Position numbers and translations under genes: made by a program. Below, piece after piece: positions 1 to 5,936 of a stretch of 8,682 nt of DNA. How positions within the stretch are numbered: the first letter of the stretch is position 1; each line of letters begins with the position of its first letter. Origin of the DNA: DSPP01 sp964607165 (GTDB lineage Bacteria > Zixibacteria > MSB-5A5 > DSPP01). The notes under the pieces were generated by a model. It was not told the origin of the DNA, made no database searches, and saw only the letters and a program-made list of their open reading frames with translations. The DNA is taken from contig CAZSIT010000051.1 of assembly GCA_964607165.1 (NCBI GenBank), positions 1 to 8,682 on the forward strand, read 5' to 3'.

Positions 1-200
1 CATACATGCCCCCAGTGGACACATGCAGAAAAGACCTAAATTCTGTGCCAGTCCGGGGCCGATGGCACGGGGGTGAGCGACCTGCCCCGCTTGCGTTGAG
101 CGCAGCGTAAACGAGCCCGGTCGAGGTAAGTCGAACCACGGTTCAAATCCGCTCGGCGGCTTATCTAAAGCAGGGATTAGTAAAGGCTTTTCTGTTTGGG
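1..200. other. gene-free left edge with structured segments
   Basis: I find no convincing coding region here. Several stretches can pair: GTGCCA at 45-50 with TGGCAC at 63-68, CGGGG at 68-72 with CCCCG at 85-89, and TGCG at 92-95 with CGCA at 101-104. At 139-151 a 7-base TTCAAAT loop sits in a 3-bp CGG/CCG stem, followed by CGGCGGCT, which resembles the T-arm and 3' acceptor strand of a tRNA. A complete tRNA cannot be built: the T-stem has mismatches beyond the third pair and no GCCGCCG 5' strand is present. It could be a tRNA 3' remnant, part of a structured RNA or a degenerate repeat. The first ~25 bases (TGCCCC then GTGGACA) faintly recall the pattern at 8629-8655. Confidence 0.25.
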
Positions 201-353
201 TTAGGAAATATTTGCAGTTTGTTCCGCTTCCCACTTCCCAATCGTAGAATATGCGGGTTTTTTTGGTTTTGGCGGATAATTCTTTAGAATCTCTTGAATT
301 TTTTCAAACGCCTTAACAACCTCCCGCGGTTTCAGAACCGGGACCGGAGGCAT
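201..353 (-). pseudogene. truncated HicA-like toxin remnant (50 codons)
   Basis: This short ORF is not in a family I can match over its length. Its first ~18 residues (MPPVPVLKPREVVKAFEK) read like the start of a HicA mRNA-interferase toxin. HicA normally continues with a Gly-Phe, a basic strand and a Gly-Ser-His motif carrying the catalytic histidine. Here the sequence turns into a Lys/Pro-rich stretch (YPPKPKKPAY) and stops at TAA after residue 50, so the catalytic part is absent. HicA proteins are usually about 60-80 residues. The start ATG overlaps the stop of the upstream hicB-like gene as TAATG, the arrangement expected for a translationally coupled antitoxin-toxin pair. I infer a toxin inactivated by deletion or recombination, possibly still translated as a short peptide. 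An unrelated small gene with a chance N-terminal resemblance cannot be excluded. Confidence 0.5.
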
Positions 354-559
354 TAAACGCGGACTTCAACCTGACGGGTCGTCACGGTCAAGGGCATTCC
401 TTTTTCAGCGCGAACGGCCAGACATTCTTTTATGGCTTCGCGGATATTCTTTTCCGCCTCCTTTTCGGTTTTCCCTTGACTGATGCAGCCGGGAATGGAC
501 GGGCATTCGGCGATGAACATTCCGTCTTCGTCCTGAAATATGGTTATCAAAAATTTCAT
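353..559 (-). CDS. HicB-family antitoxin, minimal form
   Basis: The 68-residue protein has the HicB signature: an N-terminal beta strand (MKFLITIFQDEDGMFIAECP), the SIPGCISQGKT turn and a helix with the EAEKNIREAIKECL pattern. Proteins of this family have a partial RNase H-like fold and neutralise HicA mRNA interferases. Longer HicB proteins carry a C-terminal DNA-binding domain that autoregulates the operon; this one ends soon after the helix and lacks it, as many ~70-residue HicB proteins do. The start is supported by AAGGAGG at 564-570, four bases upstream. A TTGCCG/TATCTT promoter pair lies at 577-605. The downstream ORF overlaps the stop by TAATG but encodes only the beginning of a HicA-like toxin, so the antitoxin now appears to be an orphan. 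Family assignment is strong; activity is unknown. Confidence 0.85.
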   Translation of the reverse strand: MKFLITIFQDEDGMFIAECPSIPGCISQGKTEKEAEKNIREAIKECLAVRAEKGMPLTVTTRQVEVRV

Positions 560-576
560 TTATCCTCCTTCACCAT

Positions 577-605
577 AAGATAGCATCCGTTGAATATATC
601 GGCAA
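577..605 (-). promoter_or_regulatory. candidate sigma70 promoter for hicB-like gene
   Basis: On the minus strand TTGCCG (600-605) and TATCTT (577-582) are separated by 17 bases. Each matches four of six consensus positions. Transcription would start near 570, just upstream of the AAGGAGG ribosome binding site at 564-570, giving a very short leader. Confidence 0.35.
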
Positions 606-677
606 CCTTCTTTTACGAGCGCTTGCTGCCGGATTATGAGGGGTATTTGGGGAGGATGAAGGGTTCGGGGATGTTAG

Positions 678-731
678 ATTGTGTCGGGAGTTACTCCCGA
701 CACTGGCGTCAGGGGTAACTTCTGGCACAAT
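678..731. repeat. 54-base long hairpin element with a nested perfect palindrome
   Basis: Bases 678-694 can pair with 715-731 over 17 positions without a gap, three of them G-U. The helix then continues through 696-701/708-714 with one bulge or mismatch to an ACTGGC loop, so almost the whole element folds on itself. Its ends are ATTGTG and CACAAT. The left arm alone contains a perfect 10-bp palindrome, GTGTCGGGAG at 681-690 and CTCCCGACAC at 694-703 with a TTA loop, so two mutually exclusive folds exist. It lies 13 bases beyond the stop of the CBS-HEPN gene. No T-run follows on either strand, which argues against a simple intrinsic terminator; a REP- or MITE-like mobile palindrome or an mRNA 3'-end stabiliser fits better. 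Confidence 0.75.
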
Positions 732-744
732 TGCAAGTCTTGGT

Positions 745-1479
745 TCACATCTGGTTGAGAATTGAAAGACAAATCTCTTTTGCTTCAAAAAGTCGTTTTA
801 CGTCTTCGTAATTATCAATAAGTGGTTGACTGGCATGGCATACTAAGTTTCTTGTTTTTGAAATTATATAAACTTGTTCTCGGTTCAATTTTATTTTTTC
901 AAAATGGCAGTTGAATTGAACAATGTCCTTGAATGAAAGGAGGTTAGGCCAATCTAAATCAGCCCTTTTCATTTTTAAATCTCCCATTGTTTTTCTTAGC
1001 TCACCAGCACGTTTTGGCCCTAAAACGAGTTCCAATGTTTTTTCATTAGTTAGCGCTCCGATTTTTTCAATGAGATTGCGTTCCAAAGCTTCCAAAATAA
1101 TGAAAAAAGGAAGTTTTACGATGTGATTATTCAGATCCGAAAAATGAACATAGCCTGAAATAGAATTCCTTACCAAAATAAAACAAAATTTTTTATCCTT
1201 GAGTATACCAACCAGGTCTATAATGCTTGTAGCGTCACTAATAATATCATTTGCCTGAATAGATTTTGTTTTCTCTGAGCCTTGTTCAATATAGGAAACC
1301 ATATTTCCATTTTGCTCAATTGGAATTACATCGAAATCAGGGTTTTGTTTTAAGAGTTTTTGGGCAGTGGTTATGTCTGGAGCGCGTACAATCTTTTCTT
1401 CTGATGCCATAATATCCCGCACTGTAAATGCCATGGCAATCCGTTTTAAAGTGTCGTGAAGTGTCATGCTTCCATTCAT
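745..1479 (-). CDS. CBS-domain pair fused to a probable HEPN domain
   Basis: The 244-residue protein has two parts. Residues ~18-118 look like a CBS pair: FTVRDIM opens the first repeat, DVIPIEQNG is its strand, and the second runs from about NDIISDATS to FILVRNSISGYVHFSDLN. CBS pairs bind adenine nucleotides or related ligands and switch attached domains. Residues ~124-244 are helical and begin with FFIILEALERNLIEKI, as HEPN domains often begin; they contain R210-N211-x3-H215 (RNLVCH), the R-x4-H motif of HEPN ribonucleases. I infer a ligand-gated RNase, possibly toxin- or abortive-infection-like; family knowledge supports the parts, not this combination's function. The gene is clearly AT-richer than its neighbours (hand counts of two lines: 23% and 38% GC), which suggests transfer. 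A promoter at 1489-1516 would place the 5' end about three bases before the first ATG; a second ATG at 1467 (after GGAAGC) is an alternative start. It is not signal-bearing and is likely cytoplasmic. Confidence 0.7.
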   Translation of the reverse strand: MNGSMTLHDTLKRIAMAFTVRDIMASEEKIVRAPDITTAQKLLKQNPDFDVIPIEQNGNMVSYIEQGSEKTKSIQANDIISDATSIIDLVGILKDKKFCFILVRNSISGYVHFSDLNNHIVKLPFFIILEALERNLIEKIGALTNEKTLELVLGPKRAGELRKTMGDLKMKRADLDWPNLLSFKDIVQFNCHFEKIKLNREQVYIISKTRNLVCHASQPLIDNYEDVKRLFEAKEICLSILNQM

Positions 1480-1488
1480 TAGGTTAAA

Positions 1489-1516
1489 ATGATAGCAATT
1501 TGTGAAGATAAATCAA
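1489..1516 (-). promoter_or_regulatory. candidate promoter for the CBS-HEPN gene
   Basis: On the minus strand TTGATT (1511-1516) and TATCAT (1489-1494, five of six consensus bases) are 16 bases apart. The expected transcription start is about 1482, so the ATG at 1479 would be almost leaderless, or translation would use the ATG at 1467. It lies in the 58-base gap after the MFS stop codon, so the CBS-HEPN gene can be expressed independently of the MFS gene. Confidence 0.45.
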
Positions 1517-1537
1517 GATGTTAAGGGTAATGGCTAT

Positions 1538-2890
1538 TTAATCCTTTGGTGGCATGGTTGGAGCGGTGACGGATTGGAGGCCGGTCGCGATTTCGGGGAT
1601 TATTCCCTTTTTGGCATACACCGGACGCACCATTTGCCGCCAGGAGGGAAGATGGCGGGCGAATAAGAGGGCGCCGAGAATGCAAAATAGCCCGCCAATG
1701 GCCAAAGTCATCGGTGCGCCGATTTGCCGGGCAACGAAACCGGCCAAAAGCGCGCCCAAGGGAGCCATCCCGATAAAGGCGGTGGCGTATAAGCTAATCA
1801 CCCGGCCGCGCTTGTCGTCATCGGCTAACGTCTGAAGCACCGTGTTGCTGGAGGCCATCTGCACCATCATTCCAAAGCCGGTTATCATCATAGCCAAAAG
1901 CGAAAGCCAGAGAACACGTGAAAATGAAAAAACTATAAGGCCGGCGCCGAAAAGCCCGGCGGAAAAGGCGATTATTTTCCCCAGCCCGCGCACGTTTATG
2001 CGCGAAGCGAGAAATAGCGCACCGGTCAAAGCCCCTAATCCAACGGCGCTCATCAAAAAACCCTGCGTGTGCGAGCCGCCGTGCAAAATGTCGCGGGAGA
2101 AGATGGGCATCAGCGCGATATACGGCACGCCCGCCACGCTGGCGAGAGCAACCAGAAGCAGGATGGAGCGGATGGGGGAAAAACCGAAGGCGTAGGCAAT
2201 CCCCTCGCGCAAACCCTGCAGCGGATTGGCGGTTTTCGGCTCGATTTTTTGGGGCTGGATTTTCATCGCCAACAAGGCGCCTAAAACCGCGAGGAAGCTT
2301 AGCCCGTTCAACAGAAAGCAAACCCCCTCCCCCGCCACGGCAATCACCGCCCCGGCAATCGAGGGGCCGATGAGCCGGGCGGCGTTGAACATCGACGAAT
2401 TCAGGGCGATGGCGTTGGACAAGTCCTCGCGCTTTTCAATCATATCCAAGAGAAACGACTGGCGGGTGGGGATGTCGAAGGCGTTGATGCAACCGACGAA
2501 AATTCCCAGAATGATTATGTGCCAGACCTCGATGGTATGGGTCAAAACCAGAATGGCCAGCGTAAAGGCCTGCAGCATCGCCAACGTTTGCGTGACCAGA
2601 AGGATGCGGTGACGGCTGGCCCGGTCGGCCAAGAGGCCGCCGAAAGGGGTCAGGACGAAAGTGGGAATCTGGCTCGCAAAGCTGACCACCCCCAGCATAA
2701 CGGCGGAGTTGGTCAGCCGGTACACCAGCCAGCTCATCGCCACCTGCTGCATCCAGGTGCCAATCAGAGAAATTCCCTGCCCGCCGAAAAAGAGCCGGTA
2801 GTTGCGATAACGCAGGGCGCGCAGCAAAAATTTGACGCCGGAGGCGTTGTCGGAAGTGGGTTGATCGGAACTCATTCTTTGCGATGTCAT
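1538..2890 (-). CDS. MFS exporter of the transmembrane-secretion-effector/EntS-like type
   Basis: A 450-residue inner-membrane transporter with about twelve hydrophobic segments, e.g. residues ~70-87, 108-135, 178-208, 243-262, 280-295, 308-345, 368-388 and 397-410. Residues 28-60 (RYRNYRLFFGGQ, then SLIGTWMQQVAMSWLVY) are the typical entry of the MFS_3/EntS-like group. Motif A of the superfamily appears as GGLLADRASRHR (84-95), and RLIGPSIAGA (172-181) is a further family segment. Such proteins use the proton gradient to export siderophores, drugs or other small molecules; the substrate cannot be told here. The reading frame stays open upstream to 3304, but that part is the antisense shadow of osmC. 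I place the start at the ATG at 2890, with the ATG at 2875 (MSSDQ) equally possible; neither has a strong ribosome binding site. It is divergent from the OsmC operon. Confidence 0.88.
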   Translation of the reverse strand: MTSQRMSSDQPTSDNASGVKFLLRALRYRNYRLFFGGQGISLIGTWMQQVAMSWLVYRLTNSAVMLGVVSFASQIPTFVLTPFGGLLADRASRHRILLVTQTLAMLQAFTLAILVLTHTIEVWHIIILGIFVGCINAFDIPTRQSFLLDMIEKREDLSNAIALNSSMFNAARLIGPSIAGAVIAVAGEGVCFLLNGLSFLAVLGALLAMKIQPQKIEPKTANPLQGLREGIAYAFGFSPIRSILLLVALASVAGVPYIALMPIFSRDILHGGSHTQGFLMSAVGLGALTGALFLASRINVRGLGKIIAFSAGLFGAGLIVFSFSRVLWLSLLAMMITGFGMMVQMASSNTVLQTLADDDKRGRVISLYATAFIGMAPLGALLAGFVARQIGAPMTLAIGGLFCILGALLFARHLPSWRQMVRPVYAKKGIIPEIATGLQSVTAPTMPPKD

Positions 2891-2910
2891 TTTAACACTT
2901 TTTTGACCGT

Positions 2911-2957
2911 GGCGGAAGACTTCTGTTTTCCAAAGTGGAAGCCTGAAGGCTTCCGCT
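2911..2957. repeat. 47-base imperfect hairpin with nested palindrome
   Basis: Bases 2912-2931 pair with 2937-2956 as a stem with three mismatches, including an uninterrupted 7-bp GCGGAAG/CTTCCGC base, closing on an AAAGT loop. The right arm alone contains a separate hairpin, GGAAGCC (2937-2943) and GGCTTCC (2948-2954) with a TGAA loop, extendable to 2935-2956. It therefore has the same two-fold architecture as the element at 678-731. It lies in the gap between divergent MFS and osmC genes, just downstream of the MFS start on its upstream side, and may affect expression of either or simply be an interspersed repeat. Confidence 0.65.
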
Positions 2958-2982
2958 ACCCCATTTTTTCTACTCTTCAACC

Positions 2983-3011
2983 TTGACAAAGCAGTAGGGG
3001 GCGGATAACTT
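2983..3011 (+). promoter_or_regulatory. candidate promoter of the osmC-rhomboid-receiver operon
   Basis: A perfect TTGACA (2983-2988) is followed after 17 bases by TAACTT (3006-3011), which matches only three of six -10 positions. Transcription would begin near 3018, leaving a leader of about 48 bases before the osmC ATG. The weak -10 suggests either low expression or help from an activator; I see no clear operator. Confidence 0.4.
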
Positions 3012-3065
3012 GGGCGTTCCTCATCGGTTCGGAAAGAGAAATTTTTCGCTGATTGGGACAAAAAT

Positions 3066-3476
3066 ATGAAAGCGACTGTAGTCTGGAAAGAAAAAATAGC
3101 CTTTATCGGTAAAAGCGAATCCGGCCATTCGGTGCGGATGGATTCATCGGTCGAAAAATTAGGGGACAACTCCGGCCCCAGCCCGATGGAGCTTTTGCTG
3201 ATTTCGCTGGGCGGATGCACGGGAATGGATGTGATTGCTTTCCTAAAAAAGCGCCGGGTGGAGCCGGAGGGGTTGGAAATCGAAATCGATGCGGAGCGGG
3301 CCAAGGAGCATCCGCAGGTCTATACCAAAGTCACGATTCTCTACAAAATCAAAGGGGAGAACATAAAAGAATGCGACGTCCGCTGGGCGGTGGAGCTTTC
3401 GCAGAACAAGTATTGCTCGGTGACGGCGATGATTACCAAAACCGCCAAGATTGATTTTCGCTGGAAAATAAACTAA
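3066..3476 (+). CDS. OsmC/Ohr-family peroxide-detoxifying protein
   Basis: The 136-residue protein matches the family's usual ~140 residues. OsmC/Ohr proteins are cytoplasmic homodimers that reduce organic hydroperoxides with a reactive cysteine pair. Both cysteines are present: Cys51 in SLGGCTGMDVI at the start of the long central helix and Cys117 in KYCSVTAMI, 66 residues apart as in Escherichia coli OsmC. The GPSPMELLLISLGGC segment is the classic signature. It resembles the YhfA-like branch more than Ohr, which I judge only by eye. The ATG at 3066 has a weak GGGA seven bases upstream. It is the first gene of a tight plus-strand group with the rhomboid and receiver genes. Substrate preference and reductant are not readable from sequence. 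Confidence 0.9.
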   Translation: MKATVVWKEKIAFIGKSESGHSVRMDSSVEKLGDNSGPSPMELLLISLGGCTGMDVIAFLKKRRVEPEGLEIEIDAERAKEHPQVYTKVTILYKIKGENIKECDVRWAVELSQNKYCSVTAMITKTAKIDFRWKIN

Positions 3477-3520
3477 TTTTCCGCTTGATTGAGGGGGATT
3501 TTAGGTTAGCTTTAAGTAGC

Positions 3521-4357
3521 ATGCGCAGGGAACGCTACATTGAGACGTGGGAAAGACCTTCCTGGCCCGCCTTTGGCGGGCGGCTGACGCCCGCAGTGCG
3601 CAACCTGCTCCTGGCCAATGCAGCGGTATTCCTGCTGCAACTCATCTTCCGCAGTGGAATTCTCGTCTATTATTTCGGGTTGACGCCCTCTTTAGTCCAA
3701 CAGAAATTTTACATTTGGCAGCTGGTCTCCTATATGTTTTTGCACGGCGATTTTTTCCATATTCTTTTCAATATGTTCACGCTCTGGATGTTCGGGCAGG
3801 ATTTGGAACGGGATTGGGGGAGCAAATACTTTTACAAGTTTTACTTCATTTGCGGCATTGGGGCCGGGCTATTCACGTTGTTTTTGACCTGGGGTCAGGC
3901 GGTTCCGACCATCGGAGCTTCGGGAGCGTTGTTCGGAATCCTGGCCGCTTTTGCTTTGCTATATCCGAACCGGGTCATTTATCTCTGGTTTTTAATCCCG
4001 GTTAAAGCGAAATATCTGGTGCTTTTCTTTGGGCTTTTGGAGCTTTTCGCTTCCTTCCAGCATACCTCGGATGGAATCGGGCATTTTACCCATCTGGGTG
4101 GGATGCTGGTGGGCTGGGTTTATTTAAAGCGGGGCCGGTCCTTAAAATGGGTTACAGATTTTGGCGGAAACCTCCGATATAATTTAAGGGAACGGAGGAG
4201 AGACAAAAAGCGGGCCCTACGGCAACAGCTTTTGGCCTCGGCCGACGAAGTTTTAGACCGGATTAAAAAAGTCGGGGGATATGATAAACTCACCGGAAAA
4301 GAAAAAAAGATTCTGGAAAAAGCCAGCCGGCTTTTGGGTCAAAAGCGCGACGATTGA
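3521..4357 (+). CDS. rhomboid-family intramembrane serine protease
   Basis: A 278-residue polytopic membrane protein. Rhomboids cleave transmembrane segments of other membrane proteins with a Ser-His dyad. Seen here: HILFNMFTLW (His80 and Asn84, the oxyanion-hole motif), GASG with catalytic Ser134, and HFTHLGGMLVG with catalytic His191, in the correct order and spacing. About six membrane helices lie between residues ~28 and ~205. A soluble tail follows: a strongly basic helix (~222-240), then a segment containing DEVLDRIKKVGGYDKLTGKEKKILEKAS, of the kind often appended to rhomboids in Bacteroidetes-like bacteria; its role is unknown. The frame extends to a TTG at 3485, but the ATG at 3521 is preferred because it opens at a basic N-terminus; neither start has a clear Shine-Dalgarno. 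It lies 44 bases after osmC. All catalytic residues are present, so it should be active. Confidence 0.88.
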   Translation: MRRERYIETWERPSWPAFGGRLTPAVRNLLLANAAVFLLQLIFRSGILVYYFGLTPSLVQQKFYIWQLVSYMFLHGDFFHILFNMFTLWMFGQDLERDWGSKYFYKFYFICGIGAGLFTLFLTWGQAVPTIGASGALFGILAAFALLYPNRVIYLWFLIPVKAKYLVLFFGLLELFASFQHTSDGIGHFTHLGGMLVGWVYLKRGRSLKWVTDFGGNLRYNLRERRRDKKRALRQQLLASADEVLDRIKKVGGYDKLTGKEKKILEKASRLLGQKRDD

Positions 4358-4392
4358 AGTTAATCTTACCGTTATAGCAATGGAGGAGGGGA

Positions 4393-5721
4393 ATGCCTAA
4401 GATTTTAGTTGCGGACGATTCGGCGACTATACGGGGTGTAGCCGAGTCGCTTTTACGCCAGAACGGCTTTGAGGTTATATCTTCTTCTGACGGTAGCAAG
4501 GCTCTGGCGATGGTGAAAAGCCAGAAGCCGGATTTAATATTTTTGGACCACTATATGCCCGGCAAAAACGGGCTTTCCATCTGCCAGGAGTTGAAGTCTG
4601 ACCCCCTGCTCAAAAAGATTCCGGTGGTTATGCTTTTGGGGGCTTCGGAAATGAAAGAAAGCAACAAATTTCTTTCCGCCGGGGCCTCGGATTGTCTTTT
4701 CAAGCCGTTTGTGCCCAAGGATTTCATCGAAAAGGCGCGGAAGTACGCAACGCCCCCCGCACCGAAAACCCAGCGCTCCCTGTTGGAAGAGGATACTGAT
4801 AAGCTGGCTTCCAAGGCGGTCTCGGAAGAAGTTTTTACCTCTGCAGCCGAGAATGAGGATTTGGGATTGGATGAGCTTTTGGGAGAGGCGCTTTTAAGCG
4901 AATCCGAGGAATCGACCGGCCCGGTGCCAATCCGCCCGCAAGAAAAATCTCCGTCCAAGATGGGTTTGGGAAGTCGAAAAAGTGGAGAGTTTGAAGATAT
5001 GACCATAAAACTTTATAACCGTCCGTCAAAATCCCAGGCTCCTCCAGCACAAAAGTCGAAAGAAAAACCTGTCTTCGGCCCGGCCAAACCGGATGCAGAT
5101 AAATTAAAAGTGGAAACGGACAAGGATTCTTTGATTTTGGCTTCCGATCCTTTTGGACTGTCAGAAAAAGATTTAGGTTTTATTTCGCCGCCACCCAAAG
5201 AGGGGCCGCACGATTACGAGTGGTTTTTAAAAGAAATGCAGAAGGAAACGACGGCTCCTTCCCCTTCCAGCCAACCACTTTCCCCAACTCCGGCGCCGGC
5301 CACTCCAAAGAAAAGAGGCGAGGTTTCCGAGGATCTGAAGTTAAAGGTGGAAGAACTGGGAACCTCGCGCCTGGGGTATGAGCGCTTCATCAACGAGTTC
5401 AAAAAAGAGATGATGAAGCTGGAAACGGAGGAGAAACCGGTTTACGGCGAGACCAGAATCGAGCCGCAGGCGGTGGTGGAGGCCCAAAAGAAAGTAAGCA
5501 CCGACAAAGTGAAAACCGTTCCGCCTACAGCTCCCACCGAAATCACCGCTCCGGTTGCTCTGCCGGTAACGGCTCCGGCGGTTGCCATCAACACAGAGGA
5601 ATTGGTCACCCGGCTGATTTCAGAAGTGGCCAAGGAAATTGCCCTGCGGGTTTCGGCTCAATTAAACCAGGAAGAAATTGTTCGGATTCTGGAAGAAAAG
5701 CTCGTCCAGCTGAAAAATTAG
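4393..5721 (+). CDS. receiver-domain protein with long Pro-rich linker and helical C-terminus
   Basis: The 442-residue protein begins with a response-regulator receiver domain (~1-120): acidic pair Asp8/Asp9, phosphoacceptor Asp52 in LDHYMPGKNG, and Lys104 in KPF. The conserved Thr/Ser of strand 4 is Leu82 (PVVMLL), an unusual replacement in the switch position. There is no DNA-binding domain. Residues ~121-390 are low-complexity, rich in Pro, Ser, Lys and Glu and probably disordered, with short helix-like islands: DLGLDELLGEALLS (~157-170) and two related motifs, YEWFLKEMQKE and YERFINEFKKE. The last ~45 residues form an amphipathic helix ending in EEIVRILEEKLVQL. This layout resembles polarity or motility scaffolds with receivers (FrzS-like), which is inference. 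A strong GGAGGAGGGG precedes the ATG. It follows the rhomboid by 35 bases. No histidine kinase is in the window. Confidence 0.85.
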   Translation: MPKILVADDSATIRGVAESLLRQNGFEVISSSDGSKALAMVKSQKPDLIFLDHYMPGKNGLSICQELKSDPLLKKIPVVMLLGASEMKESNKFLSAGASDCLFKPFVPKDFIEKARKYATPPAPKTQRSLLEEDTDKLASKAVSEEVFTSAAENEDLGLDELLGEALLSESEESTGPVPIRPQEKSPSKMGLGSRKSGEFEDMTIKLYNRPSKSQAPPAQKSKEKPVFGPAKPDADKLKVETDKDSLILASDPFGLSEKDLGFISPPPKEGPHDYEWFLKEMQKETTAPSPSSQPLSPTPAPATPKKRGEVSEDLKLKVEELGTSRLGYERFINEFKKEMMKLETEEKPVYGETRIEPQAVVEAQKKVSTDKVKTVPPTAPTEITAPVALPVTAPAVAINTEELVTRLISEVAKEIALRVSAQLNQEEIVRILEEKLVQLKN

Positions 5722-5936
5722 TTTTATAACTTTCCTTACTTAGCTTTTTCCATACTTATTATATAGGGTGCCGTCCAGGCTGTTTTGTTTCCAATACCCC
5801 TTCCGAGGAACAATTGCGCTGGCTTATTGGTTTTATAAGGCGTATTAAATGATGTTAAAGTTATGGCAGAGAAAGGATAAGTTTTTTATATTGGAGATGG
5901 TAACCAAAAGCGGGCGAAAAGCCCAAGGAGGAAAGT
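5722..5936 (+). other. 215-base gene-free gap with hairpin beside the ribosome binding site
   Basis: No ORF with coding character is visible. The notable item is GGGC-GAAAA-GCCC at 5912-5924, a small stem directly abutting the AAGGAGG Shine-Dalgarno sequence at 5925-5931 of the next gene. A TATAAG at 5834-5839 resembles a -10 box, but its nearest -35-like TTGCGC (5814-5819) is only 14 bases away, so I do not call a promoter. No intrinsic terminator is seen after the receiver gene. Confidence 0.35.

Noticed and set aside
1..30. Second insertion-sequence end at the left edge
   Set aside because: TGCCCC and GTGGACA occur but the spacing differs from 8629-8655 and no transposase or inverted partner is present; too weak to call.
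60..165. A complete tRNA gene
   Set aside because: The T-stem breaks after three pairs, no matching 5' acceptor strand exists at the right distance, and no D-arm or anticodon arm can be built.
678..731. Intrinsic terminator of the CBS-HEPN gene
   Set aside because: The stem is stable, but no run of T follows it on the minus strand.
570..788. 72-codon minus-strand ORF
   Set aside because: It runs through the hairpin element and the end of the CBS-HEPN gene and has low-complexity composition with no recognisable fold.
2891..3304. N-terminal extension of the MFS reading frame
   Set aside because: It is open only because it is antisense to osmC; it is Ser/Pro-rich without family resemblance, and the MFS domain begins normally after the ATGs at 2890 and 2875.
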